DNA of 43,980 nt. It comes from Chloroflexota bacterium (GTDB lineage: Bacteria; Chloroflexota; Limnocylindria; QHBO01). The stretch covers positions 1 through 43,980 of the forward strand of contig JAGXHP010000046.1 in assembly GCA_024636135.1 (NCBI GenBank), read 5' to 3'. Below the pieces are notes generated by a model. It did not search any database. It saw nothing but the letters and a program-made list of their open reading frames with translations, and was not told the DNA's origin. Both the position numbers and the translations under genes were made by a program. Shown one piece after another: positions 16,961-26,664 of the stretch (position 1 is its first letter; each line of letters opens with the position of its first letter).

Positions 16961-19570
16961 TCAGCTTCGGTCGCCGGCCTTGGCCATGTGTCGCTCCATC
17001 GCCGCGCGGCGGCTCAGGTTGACGCGACCCATGCGGTCGATCTCGGTCACGATCACCATCAGCTCGTCGCCGATGCTGACCACGTCCTCGACGCGCGGCA
17101 CCCGATAGTCGGCAAGCTGGCTGATGTGGACCAGCCCCTCCTTGCCGGGCAGGATCTCGACGAATGCCCCGAAGTTCATGATCCGGGTCACCTTGCCGAG
17201 GTACTCCTTGCCGACCTCGACGTCCTTCGTCAGGCCCTCGATCCACGCGATCGCCTTCTTGGCGGCCTCGCCGTCGGTTGCGGCGATCTGGATCGTGCCG
17301 TCGTCCTCGACGTTGATCTGCGTCCCGGTCTCGGCGGTGATCTGGCGGATCACCTTGCCACCGGCGCCGATGACGTCGCGGATCTTGTCGACGGGGATCT
17401 TCAGGGTCGTGATGCGCGGGGCGTACTGGCTCAGCTCCTCACGGCTGGCGCCGATGACCTCGGTCATCTTGCCGAGGATGTGGAGCCGTGCCGTCCGAGC
17501 CTGCTCGAGCGCGTCGCGCATGATCTCGGTCGTGATGCCGGCGACCTTGATGTCCATCTGCAGCGCGGTCACGCCTTCGGCGGTCCCGGTCACCTTGAAG
17601 TCCATGTCCCCGTAGGCATCTTCCTTGCCGGTGATGTCGGTCAGAACGGCGTAGCGGCCGGTCTCCTTGTCGTTGATCAGGCCCATGGCCGCGCCGGCCA
17701 CCGGTGCCTTGATCGGGACACCGGCATCCATGAGCGCCAGGGTCGAGCCGCAGGTCGATGCCATCGAGGTCGAGCCGTTCGAGCTCACGCACTCGCTCAC
17801 GACGCGGATCACGTACGGGAACTCGCTGACGTCCGGCAGCACCGGCACCAGGGCCCGCTCGGCGAGCGCACCGTGGCCGATCTCGCGGCGGCCGGGACCG
17901 CGCATGAAGCGCGCCTCGCCAACGGAGTACGGCGGCATGTTGTAGTGGTGCATGTAGCGCTTCTCGGTCTCCGGAGAGATCGTGTCCATGCGCTGCACGT
18001 CACTGCTCGGCCCCAGCGTGGCGATCGAGAGCGCCTGCGTCTGGCCGCGCGTGAAGAGGCCCGAGCCGTGGGTTCGCGGCAGGACGCCGACCTCGACGCT
18101 GATCGGCCGGATGGTCGTCGTATCGCGGCCGTCGATCCGGACGTTCTCGTTCAGGACGAGCTCACGCACGGTCGCCTTGGTCAAGGTGTCCATGAGGGAC
18201 GAGCCGATGCCGTGGCGTCGGCGGATGTCCTCGAGACGGTCGCCCTGCTCGGCGCGGTCGTAGTTCTCGCGCGCCCGGCGAACCTCGTCGGCGATGTCCT
18301 GGCGCAGTGCGTCCAGCCGCTCGGACAGCCCGCTGGTGAAGTGAAGGAACAGCTCGGCTGTGGCCTCCGCGTCGGGCATGGCGCGATGGGCGGTCGCATG
18401 GTCGCGGCCGAACACGAATCGGACGAGATCGGCAAGCTTGTAGCCGCCGGCATCGGGGTAGAGCTGGTACCCGAGCTGCAGCGTGTCGTACACGGCGGTC
18501 GGCTGCCAGGCCTTGTCGTTCGGGAGGTGACGGAGGACGAACGGGACGTCGAACGACGAGTTGTGTGCGACGACGGGCGTATCCCCGACCCAATCGACGA
18601 AGTTCGACAGGGCCTCGGCGGCCGTCGGTGCGTTGGCCACATCATCGGTCGTGATGCCGTGCACCTGGTGGCCGACGATCGGCCGGCCCGGGTTCACGAG
18701 CGACTCGAATCGGTCGACGATCTGGCCGTCACGGAGCCGCAGGGCGGCGACGTCCACGATGTAGCCGTGCTCGGGCTTCATGGCCGTCGTCTCGAGGTCG
18801 AAGACCACAAACTCATTGCGTGAGGCCGCCAGCTCGTTGCCGAGCTGGACGACGGACGGGGCCTTGGGTCCGACGAACGGCACCTTCTTCGGGCTGCCGG
18901 CGGATGCGACCAGCTTGTCCTGCAGGTCGATCGACTTCTGGAGCTCGCTGTGACCGTAGGCGATCGCATCGGCCATGACGGATTCGGGCAGGATGTTCGC
19001 TCCGGCCTCGACCATCATCACGGCGTCGCGGGTGCCGGCGACCACGAGATCCAGCTCGCTCTCCGCGAGCTCGGAGTTCGTGGGATTGGTGACGAACTCG
19101 CCGCCGATGCGACCGACGCGCACCGCACCGACCGGACCCATGAACGGGATGTGGCTGATGCTGAGCGCCGCGGACGCCCCGTTGAGCGCCAGGATGTCCG
19201 GGTCGTTCTCCTGGTCGGTCGACAGGACCGTCAGGACGACCTGGACGTCGTTGAAGTAGCCCTTCGGGAAGAGTGGGCGCAGCGGACGGTCGGTGAGGCG
19301 CATGGCCAGGATGGCCGCCTCCGACGGGCGTGATTCGCGCTTGATGAAGCCGCCGGGAATCTTGCCCGCGGCGTACATCCGCTCCTCGTAGTCGACGGTG
19401 AGCGGGAAGAAGTCGGCCCCTTCGCGGGGCTCCTTGGATGCGACCGCGGTCGCGAGAACAACGGAGTCACCGTATCGGACGATGACCGCGCCATCTGCCT
19501 GCTCGGCGAGCTTGCCGGCCTCCATGCTGAAGACCTTGCCGCCGATTTCGGCTTCGTGCTTGATTGCCAC
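16961..19570 (-). CDS. pnp: Polynucleotide phosphorylase with an embedded DnaQ-type (DEDDh) 3'-5' exonuclease domain
   Basis: An 869-residue protein, about 150 longer than usual PNPase. RNase PH core 1 spans about 8-215, with the G-G-F-I-K-R-E-S-R-P-S-E loop. Core 2 begins near R-I-D-G-R at about 478 and has S-S-N-G-S-T-S-M-A-S and the catalytic G-D-M-D-F-K near 657. A KH domain (about 728-785, V-I-G-A-G-G-K) and an S1 domain (about 789-860) follow. In place of most of the helical inter-core domain, residues about 252-415 form an epsilon-like exonuclease: ExoI F-D-L-E-T-T (D258, E260), ExoII A-H-N-S-S-F-D (D341), ExoIII H395 and D400 in H-R-A-M-P-D. All five DEDDh residues are present, so both chemistries look intact. 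Start GTG has GGAGG five bases upstream. It follows rpsO, as in many bacteria. The fusion reads in one open frame. Confidence 0.95.
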   Translation of the reverse strand: MAIKHEAEIGGKVFSMEAGKLAEQADGAVIVRYGDSVVLATAVASKEPREGADFFPLTVDYEERMYAAGKIPGGFIKRESRPSEAAILAMRLTDRPLRPLFPKGYFNDVQVVLTVLSTDQENDPDILALNGASAALSISHIPFMGPVGAVRVGRIGGEFVTNPTNSELAESELDLVVAGTRDAVMMVEAGANILPESVMADAIAYGHSELQKSIDLQDKLVASAGSPKKVPFVGPKAPSVVQLGNELAASRNEFVVFDLETTAMKPEHGYIVDVAALRLRDGQIVDRFESLVNPGRPIVGHQVHGITTDDVANAPTAAEALSNFVDWVGDTPVVAHNSSFDVPFVLRHLPNDKAWQPTAVYDTLQLGYQLYPDAGGYKLADLVRFVFGRDHATAHRAMPDAEATAELFLHFTSGLSERLDALRQDIADEVRRARENYDRAEQGDRLEDIRRRHGIGSSLMDTLTKATVRELVLNENVRIDGRDTTTIRPISVEVGVLPRTHGSGLFTRGQTQALSIATLGPSSDVQRMDTISPETEKRYMHHYNMPPYSVGEARFMRGPGRREIGHGALAERALVPVLPDVSEFPYVIRVVSECVSSNGSTSMASTCGSTLALMDAGVPIKAPVAGAAMGLINDKETGRYAVLTDITGKEDAYGDMDFKVTGTAEGVTALQMDIKVAGITTEIMRDALEQARTARLHILGKMTEVIGASREELSQYAPRITTLKIPVDKIRDVIGAGGKVIRQITAETGTQINVEDDGTIQIAATDGEAAKKAIAWIEGLTKDVEVGKEYLGKVTRIMNFGAFVEILPGKEGLVHISQLADYRVPRVEDVVSIGDELMVIVTEIDRMGRVNLSRRAAMERHMAKAGDRS

Positions 19571-19681
19571 TGATTCCTCCAGAGATGTTGTGATGACATC
19601 CCACGCTCGATTCCCGTGGCGCGCTCGGTGAGCGCGGCGTCAGGCGGGGGTGGGTGCCAGGTGAGTGCGTGCGATGTGCGA

Positions 19682-19709
19682 AACCCAGGTCCGACCCGGT
19701 TCCTGGGTT
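19682..19709 (-). terminator. Hairpin between rpsO and pnp (processing or attenuation site)
   Basis: A perfect 8-bp inverted repeat, AACCCAGG and CCTGGGTT, with a 12-base loop, 16 bases after the rpsO stop. No T-tract follows, so it is unlikely to be a simple intrinsic terminator. In several bacteria the rpsO-pnp spacer carries a structured site where pnp mRNA is cleaved and autoregulated; a similar role here is inference. Confidence 0.5.
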
Positions 19710-19724
19710 GATCGCGAAATGGTG

Positions 19725-19994
19725 TTAGCGGCGGAGCCCCAGGCTGCCGATGACGGTGCGGTACCGGTCCACGTCGTTGCGAACGAGGTACGCCAGCAGC
19801 CGCCGGCGCTGCCCGACGAGCTTCAGAAGCCCGCGGCGCGAGTGATTGTCCTTGGGGTAGCTGCGCAGGTGATCAGTCAGCGACTTGATCCGCTCGGTGA
19901 GAAGCGCAATCTGCACCTCGGGCGACCCGGTGTCTCCCTCGTGCGTGGCATACCCGTCGACGATTGCGCTTTTCGCGTCCTTGGCGAGCGGCAC
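19725..19994 (-). CDS. rpsO: 30S ribosomal protein S15
   Basis: Small-subunit primary rRNA-binding protein, recognisable from H-E-G-D-T-G-S-P-E-V-Q-I-A-L-L-T-E-R-I and D-N-H-S-R-R-G-L-L, ending S-L-G-L-R-R. The frame opens at an ATG at 20024, but I place the start at the GTG at 19994. That gives exactly 89 residues, the family norm, and GGAGG (20000-20004) lies five bases before it. A promoter-like -10 at 20028-20033 would start transcription near 20021, after the upstream ATG could be used. If the ATG were used the protein would carry a ten-residue extension (99 aa). It precedes pnp by about 150 bases. Confidence 0.93.
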   Translation of the reverse strand: MPLAKDAKSAIVDGYATHEGDTGSPEVQIALLTERIKSLTDHLRSYPKDNHSRRGLLKLVGQRRRLLAYLVRNDVDRYRTVIGSLGLRR

Positions 19995-20027
19995 GTATTC
20001 CTCCACATTCGTTTCCGTAACCATCGG

Positions 20028-20056
20028 AGTCTACCAGAGGGTCGAGCGCGTCGCCA
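20028..20056 (-). promoter_or_regulatory. Candidate rpsO promoter
   Basis: Minus-strand TGGTAGACT is an extended -10 (TAGACT at 20028-20033), with a weak -35 TGGCGA (20051-20056) at 17 bases. It lies in the 40-base gap after ribF and would yield a leader of about 27 bases to the GTG start of rpsO. Confidence 0.4.
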
Positions 20057-20064
20057 CGCCGCGG

Positions 20065-20991
20065 TCAGCCGATCCGCGCCCGGGCGTCCGCCTCGTCCAT
20101 TCGCATCTGGGTCACGAGCGCGTCGGCGCTCTCGAAGCGGCGCTCGGGCCGCAGGCGCTCCTCGATCTCGACGTCGAGCACGGCATCGTACAGGTCGCCG
20201 TCCCAGTCGAGGAGGTAGACCTCCACCAGGACGCGGCCGTCGTCGTGGAAGGTGGGTCGCACCCCGACGCTGACGAGAGCCGGATGGCCCGGCCCGACGC
20301 CCCGATCCGGGACATGAACCCGCCCGAGGTAGATGCCGAGCGCCGGCAGTGCCGGCCGATAGGCGAAGGCGAGGTTCGCCGTCGGGAATCCCAGCTCGCG
20401 GCCCCGCTCATCGCCGTGGACGACGGTGCCGCGCAGGAGCGGCTGTCTGCCGAGCAGCGAGCTTGCCTCCCCCATGTCTCCGGACGCCAGGGCGGATCGA
20501 ATTCGCGTGGACGACACGGGGGATCCGTTGAGTACTAACGGTCCGACCGCGATGCACTCCCACCCGTTGACGGCACCGATCTCGGAGATGCGGTCGAGCG
20601 TTCCGGCGCGCGCCCGACCGAAGGCGCTGTCGGGGGTCATCGTGATGCCGCGCAGCTCGATGGCCGGTCCGAGCGCCGCAAGAAATGCCTCTGGATCAAG
20701 CGCACGCACTGCGTCGTCGAATCGCAGCTCCACGACGTGGTCTGCGTGAGCCGCGAGCCGCTCCAGGGTGACCTCGGGGGGAAGCAGTCGCTCGACGACC
20801 ACTCCCGGCCGGATCACCTCGTCCGGGTGCGGTGCGAAGACGAGCGCCACGCTGGAGGCTCCCCGATCCCGCGCCGCGACCGCGGTGGCGGCCAGCACAT
20901 GCCGGTGGCCGAGATGCACGCCATCGAAGACCCCCAGCGTGATCACCGCCGGCCCGATCGCCGGGAGGCCTGTCACTTCCACCGCGCTCAC
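20065..20991 (-). CDS. ribF: Bifunctional riboflavin kinase/FAD synthetase
   Basis: A 308-residue enzyme making FMN from riboflavin and FAD from FMN. The N-terminal nucleotidyltransferase has T-L-G-V-F-D-G-V-H-L-G-H-R near residue 20 and the S-S-T-R-I-R loop near residue 160. The C-terminal kinase has G-R-E-L-G-F-P-T-A-N-L, then Y-L-L-D-W-D-G-D-L-Y and the closing R-P-E-R-R-F-E-S helix. Length is standard. Its ATG overlaps the truB stop (ATGA, 20988-20991). Position between truB and rpsO is conserved in many bacteria. Confidence 0.95.
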   Translation of the reverse strand: MSAVEVTGLPAIGPAVITLGVFDGVHLGHRHVLAATAVAARDRGASSVALVFAPHPDEVIRPGVVVERLLPPEVTLERLAAHADHVVELRFDDAVRALDPEAFLAALGPAIELRGITMTPDSAFGRARAGTLDRISEIGAVNGWECIAVGPLVLNGSPVSSTRIRSALASGDMGEASSLLGRQPLLRGTVVHGDERGRELGFPTANLAFAYRPALPALGIYLGRVHVPDRGVGPGHPALVSVGVRPTFHDDGRVLVEVYLLDWDGDLYDAVLDVEIEERLRPERRFESADALVTQMRMDEADARARIG

Positions 20992-21872
20992 GGGGCACCG
21001 ATCGTGGGCAGGACCTTCTCGGGTTGCAGGATGCCGTCCGTGATCGATCCCACGCCGATCACCTCACCGTCGACGAACACGGCCACCCGCCCGTCTCCGC
21101 CGGCCACGGCCCGGGCCGATCCGTGCCGGAAGGCGTCAGCCGCCTCGTCCCGGAGCACGACGCGGCGGAGCGGCAGGAGGTCACCGACGGACAGCACGGC
21201 CTCGGACAGGCGACCCTCGGATGCGAGGGTCTCGAGCATGTCGGGCGTGACGGCCTGATCCACCCTGAGGCCCGCGGCCTCGGTGCGGCGGAGTGCGCTG
21301 AGGTATCCCCCGCATCCCAAACGTTCGCCGAGGTCACGGGCGACAGAGCGCACGTAGGTGCCGGCCGCGCACTGCAGGTCGATTCGGACGTCGACGACGT
21401 CGGTGCCGCGCTCGATCGCAATCAGGTCGATGGCGCGGATCGTCACGGATCGTGCCGGGACGACGATCGGGTCGCCCGATCGGGCCGCGCGATGGGCGGT
21501 CCGGCCACCGAACTTCCGAGCGCTGAAGCTGGGCGGCTGCTGATCGAATGTCCCGACGAACTCGGCGAGCACAGACCGCACGTCATCGTCTTCCGGCATC
21601 GGGCCACTCCCCGGCTCGATCGGGCCCTCGGCATCGTCGGTCGCGCTCCGCGCCCCGAGGCGGATCACCGCGTCGTAGCGTTTGCGCCCGCCGGTGAGCT
21701 CCTCGCTGAACCGCGTCGCCGCGCCGACCAGGATCGGGAGGACGCCGGACGCCAGAGGATCGAGCGTGCCCGCATGTCCGATGCGGCGGGTCCCGCTCAG
21801 CCGTCGCAGCATGCCCACCATGTCGTGGCTCGTCGGCCCGACCGGCTTGTCGAGGTTAACGACCCCGAGCAT
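20988..21872 (-). CDS. truB: tRNA pseudouridine(55) synthase
   Basis: A 294-residue enzyme forming pseudouridine at position 55 of the tRNA T-loop. It opens with G-V-V-N-L-D-K-P-V-G-P-T-S-H-D and has the catalytic-aspartate motif G-H-A-G-T-L-D-P-L-A-S-G-V-L. A-G-T-Y-V-R-S-V-A-R-D-L-G follows in the middle, and a short PUA-like C-terminus ends the protein. The ATG at 21872 lies directly before the conserved N-terminus and overlaps the nrnA end by 17 bases. A GTG at 21890 is a possible alternative; the longer upstream frame is a shadow of nrnA. Confidence 0.94.
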   Translation of the reverse strand: MLGVVNLDKPVGPTSHDMVGMLRRLSGTRRIGHAGTLDPLASGVLPILVGAATRFSEELTGGRKRYDAVIRLGARSATDDAEGPIEPGSGPMPEDDDVRSVLAEFVGTFDQQPPSFSARKFGGRTAHRAARSGDPIVVPARSVTIRAIDLIAIERGTDVVDVRIDLQCAAGTYVRSVARDLGERLGCGGYLSALRRTEAAGLRVDQAVTPDMLETLASEGRLSEAVLSVGDLLPLRRVVLRDEAADAFRHGSARAVAGGDGRVAVFVDGEVIGVGSITDGILQPEKVLPTIGAP

Positions 21873-22839
21873 CGGCTCGATCGAGCTCACGCTCGCACTC
21901 GGCCAGCAGCAGCGTCGTCGCCTCGTCGAGCGGGGCATCGATCGAGCACCCGGCCGCCCGTGCGTGGCCGCCGCCTCCGAACGCCCCGGTGATCGCCACC
22001 GCGTCCGCTCGGGCCGACGTGCGGACGCTGGCGCGGGTGTGCGTGGCGTCCACCTCCTTGAGCAGCACGGTGATGTCCGCGACCTTGGTCGTGGCCAGCA
22101 GGTCGATGAACCCCTCGGATGCCACCGCCTCGGTGCCGGTCTCGGCGAGCATGGCGTTCGTCATCGCCGCATACACCAGGCGGCCGTCGCGTCGCTGATC
22201 CATGCCGGCCATGATGCGACCCCAGAGGGCAAGGGTTCCGAATGGCTTGTCGGCGTAGATCGAGCGATGGATGGCGGCCAACGGCGCGCCGGCCGCGACG
22301 AGGTCCGCCCCGACTCGGAGCGTCCTCGGGGTCGCGTTCGGATGCGAGAAGGTGTGAGTGTCCTGCACGATGCCGGCAGTCAGCAGGGTGGCAATCGGGA
22401 CGTCCAGCTCGACCCCCAGGTCGGGGATGAGCAGTGCCATCATCTCGCAGGTCGCCGCCGCGTCGGCGTCGATCCAGGAAGCCACCGCACCGGCTCCGTC
22501 GTTCGACACGTGATGGTCGACGTTCACGATGCGAGCGCGTACCAGCCACTCGGCTGCCTCGGTGACGACCGAGCCCGTCCGGGACAAGGGGCCATCGAGC
22601 ACGACGGCGAGGTCCGGCTCGAGCTGGGGACGGGTTCGCACGGCCAACGCGCCGGGAAGCTCAACCAGGCTGGGCGGCACCGGATCGGCGGCGACCACCT
22701 CACCTTGCTTGCCGAGCTTCTCGACCGCCATGCACAGGGCCAGCGCCGAGCCGAGAGTGTCGGCGTCCGGATTCTCGTGGCAGATCGCGGTCACGCGGTC
22801 GGCGGCAAGGATGGCTTCCACAACGTCGGCGCGGCTCAA
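21856..22839 (-). CDS. nrnA: DHH/DHHA1 phosphoesterase (NrnA-like nanoRNase / pAp phosphatase)
   Basis: A 327-residue protein with the DHH motifs H-E-N-P-D-A-D-T-L-G-S near residue 21, V-L-D-G-P near 81 and N-V-D-H-H-V-S-N-D near 106. The DHHA1 signature G-A-F-G-G-G-G-H-A-R-A-A-G is near the C-terminus. NrnA-type enzymes degrade 2-5 nt RNA and dephosphorylate 3'-phosphoadenosine 5'-phosphate; some relatives cleave cyclic di-AMP, so specificity is open. Conserved position between rbfA and truB. The ATG overlaps the rbfA stop (ATGA). Together with pnp and rnj it would finish RNA decay to mononucleotides. Confidence 0.9.
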   Translation of the reverse strand: MSRADVVEAILAADRVTAICHENPDADTLGSALALCMAVEKLGKQGEVVAADPVPPSLVELPGALAVRTRPQLEPDLAVVLDGPLSRTGSVVTEAAEWLVRARIVNVDHHVSNDGAGAVASWIDADAAATCEMMALLIPDLGVELDVPIATLLTAGIVQDTHTFSHPNATPRTLRVGADLVAAGAPLAAIHRSIYADKPFGTLALWGRIMAGMDQRRDGRLVYAAMTNAMLAETGTEAVASEGFIDLLATTKVADITVLLKEVDATHTRASVRTSARADAVAITGAFGGGGHARAAGCSIDAPLDEATTLLLAECERELDRADARGR

Positions 22840-23183
22840 TCCTGATCCTCCTCGATCTCGCGCAGCAGGCGCAGCACCCGATCCCCTGCCTCGATCGAGT
22901 CGTCATGCTTGATGATCAGCTGCGGGATGTGCCGCAGCGTCAGGCGACTCCCGAGCTGGCGGCGCATCCACGGCGCGGCATCCCCGAGCGCCTTCATCGT
23001 CTGCTCTCGCTCGTCATCGGTTCCCATGATGCTGACCCACACCTTGGCCGAGCCGAGATCACGCGCCGTTTCGACGCGCGTGATGGTCGCGAACCCGATG
23101 CGCGGGTCCTTCATCTCGCGATGCATCAGCTCGGCGAGCTCGGCCCGGATCTGGCTGTCGAGCCGATCCGTTCGCTGGCTCAT
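22836..23183 (-). CDS. rbfA: Ribosome-binding factor A
   Basis: A 115-residue KH-like 30S maturation factor that binds near helix 1 of 16S rRNA. Recognised by R-I-R-A-E-L-A-E-L near the N-terminus, the D-P-R-I-G-F-A-T-I-T-R-V strand, A-K-V-W-V-S-I-M-G, and the L-R-H-I-P-Q-L-I-I-K-H-D-D-S-I segment. It follows infB after three bases and overlaps nrnA by four, the standard infB-rbfA arrangement. Confidence 0.95.
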   Translation of the reverse strand: MSQRTDRLDSQIRAELAELMHREMKDPRIGFATITRVETARDLGSAKVWVSIMGTDDEREQTMKALGDAAPWMRRQLGSRLTLRHIPQLIIKHDDSIEAGDRVLRLLREIEEDQD

Positions 23184-23186
23184 CGG

Positions 23187-25080
<1,894 letters not shown>

Positions 25081-25094
<14 letters not shown>

Positions 25095-25356
25095 GTGGTG
25101 CTCCCTTGATGTCGAGCGTTTCGGGTGATGGCTCGGTCCCGAGCGCTCGCTTCACGGCGGCCGCGCTGCGCTCGATGTCGCGGCAGGCCGGGTCCTGGCA
25201 GATGTAGGTTCCGCGACCGGGCACGCGGCCCGTTTCGTCGCGATGGATGGATCCGTCGGGGGCGCGCACGATGCGCGTCATGTCGCGCTTCGGGTGCGAC
25301 TGGCGGCAGACGGCGCACGTCCTCGTCGGGACGTGATCAGGTCGCCGCTTCGGCAT
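25081..25356 (-). CDS. YlxR family RNA-binding protein
   Basis: A 91-residue YlxR (DUF448) protein, the usual small gene between nusA and infB. It shows R-T-C-A-V-C-R-Q, with a second Cys pair in I-C-Q-D-P-A-C, plus the family's R-I-V-R-A-P-D-G and P-G-R-G-T-Y-I-C segments. The four cysteines could hold a metal, which not all members do. Homologues have been linked to RNase P or to transcriptional regulation. The ATG at 25356 overlaps the nusA end by 20 bases; the longer upstream frame is a nusA shadow. Confidence 0.93.
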
Positions 25357-26482
25357 CGACGGCTGCCTCCTCGTGGGCTTCGGCCTGGTGCTCGGGCTCG
25401 CCGTCAGGGTGCTCGCCGCCGGCTGCGGCGGTCGCGACGCCGGCATCTGAGCGGATGTCGATGCGCCAGCTCGTCAGCTTTGCCGCCAGACGGGCGTTCT
25501 GGCCCTCCTTGCCGATGGCCAGGCTGAGCTGTCGCTCGGGCACGATGACGTTCGCGATCTTGTGCTCTTCATCCACCCGTACGCTCAGCACCTCGGCCGG
25601 GCTGAGCGCCTCGGCCACGAAGCGGCCCGGGTCCTCGTCCCACAGGACGATGTCCACCTTCTCGCCATTGAGCTCGGCCACGATCGACTGGATCCGGGCG
25701 CCACGCTGTCCGACGGCCGCGCCCTTGGCGTCGACGCCCTGCTGGCGGCTCTCGACGGCCACCTTCGAGCGGCTGCCGGCCTCGCGGGCGATCCCGCGAA
25801 TCACGACGGTGCCGTTGTAGATCTCCGGGATCTCCATCTCCATCAGGCGACGCAGGAAGCCGCGGTGGGTGCGGCTGGCGACGATGACGGGACCCCGGGT
25901 CGTGCGGCGCACCTCCATGACGTAGACCTTGAGGTGCTGGCCGATGCGGTACGTCTCGTTCGGGAGCTGCTCCGTGACGGCCAGGACCGCCTCGACGTCC
26001 TTGCCCATGTCGAGCACGACGGCCGATTCGGTCGTGCGCTGCACGGTGCCGGTCATGATCTCGCCCTCGCGGGACGCGTACTGCTGGAAGACGACGTCAC
26101 GCTGTGCCTCGCGCAATCGCTGCCGATACACCTGGCCGGCCGTCTGGGCCGCGATCCGACCGAGTTGGGCCTGGGTAACGTTCTCCGGGATGCGAACCTT
26201 GGCGCCAACGCCGGTCGCCGGGTCGATCTTCTGCGCGTCGGCGACGAACATCTGGGCCTCGGGGTCCTCCACCTCTTCAATGGTGGCCATGACCTCGTAT
26301 TCGCGCGCGACGCTGATCTCGCCTGTCTCCGGGTTCACGGTCACGACGACGTTCTCCGGCGCATCGGCATTGCGGCGATACGCCGATTCGATCGCCTGCT
26401 CCAGGGTCCGGATCAGGATCTCCTGCGGCACACCCTTCTCGGCGTTCAGCTGGAGCAGTGCTCCGATGAAGTCTCGATTCAT
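25337..26482 (-). CDS. nusA: Transcription termination/antitermination protein NusA
   Basis: A 381-residue RNA polymerase accessory factor affecting pausing, termination and antitermination. The N-terminal domain (about 1-125) starts M-N-R-D-F-I-G-A-L-L-Q-L. It is followed by an S1 domain (about 135-200, G-T-V-Q-R-T), then KH1 and KH2 with the A-I-G-K-E-G-Q-N-A-R-L-A-A-K-L-T loop near 340. There are no acidic C-terminal repeats; the tail is a short Glu/Ala/His-rich stretch. The ATG at 26482 is preceded by GAGGAG. It is the first gene of the operon nusA-ylxR-infB-rbfA. The usual upstream partner rimP is absent, replaced by a regulated-looking leader and the accessory island. Confidence 0.95.
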   Translation of the reverse strand: MNRDFIGALLQLNAEKGVPQEILIRTLEQAIESAYRRNADAPENVVVTVNPETGEISVAREYEVMATIEEVEDPEAQMFVADAQKIDPATGVGAKVRIPENVTQAQLGRIAAQTAGQVYRQRLREAQRDVVFQQYASREGEIMTGTVQRTTESAVVLDMGKDVEAVLAVTEQLPNETYRIGQHLKVYVMEVRRTTRGPVIVASRTHRGFLRRLMEMEIPEIYNGTVVIRGIAREAGSRSKVAVESRQQGVDAKGAAVGQRGARIQSIVAELNGEKVDIVLWDEDPGRFVAEALSPAEVLSVRVDEEHKIANVIVPERQLSLAIGKEGQNARLAAKLTSWRIDIRSDAGVATAAAGGEHPDGEPEHQAEAHEEAAVDAEAAT

Positions 26483-26526
26483 GGCCACTCCTCGTTCCGC
26501 GATCGCCGGACCCATCTCGGCCGGGG

Positions 26527-26563
26527 ACAAACAAAGACGTGGGATGGCGAACCGACCCACGTC
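26527..26563 (-). terminator. Intrinsic-terminator-like hairpin in the nusA leader
   Basis: On the minus strand a perfect 8-bp stem GACGTGGG/CCCACGTC (26556-26563 and 26536-26543) with a 12-base loop is followed at once by TTTGTTTGT (26527-26535). It ends 45 bases before the nusA ATG and about 50 bases after the likely transcription start. With no gene between promoter and hairpin, it looks like an attenuator controlling nusA, possibly by NusA itself. Confidence 0.6.
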
Positions 26564-26619
26564 CTCGTTACTTAGTTCAATATGTGTGGTTCGTCGATTG
26601 GTCGGTCGAACCGTCCCGG

Positions 26620-26625
26620 AGTATA
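26620..26625 (-). promoter_or_regulatory. Candidate nusA operon promoter (-10 TATACT)
   Basis: A perfect minus-strand TATACT about 138 bases upstream of the nusA ATG. No recognisable -35 lies at 16-18 bases. The same TATACT hexamer recurs upstream of rpsB and rplS, which supports it as the housekeeping -10 in this genome. The predicted leader also contains a GGTTCG/CGAACC inverted repeat (26590-26614) before the attenuator. Confidence 0.45.
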
Positions 26626-26664
26626 CCCGATGGCCCATTCCCCCGCATGCGCAGGGCCAGGCTC

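Noticed and set aside
16643..18823. 726-codon plus-strand open frame opposite pnp
   Set aside because: A GC-driven shadow: it is rich in Arg, His and Asp, has no domain pattern, and pnp and its neighbours on the minus strand carry all recognisable motifs.
18300..18860. Possibility that the PNPase/exonuclease fusion is an assembly chimera of two genes
   Set aside because: Both PNPase halves are in the same frame on either side, all flanking linkers read cleanly, base composition does not change, and the insert starts and ends at a domain boundary. It still deserves read-level confirmation.
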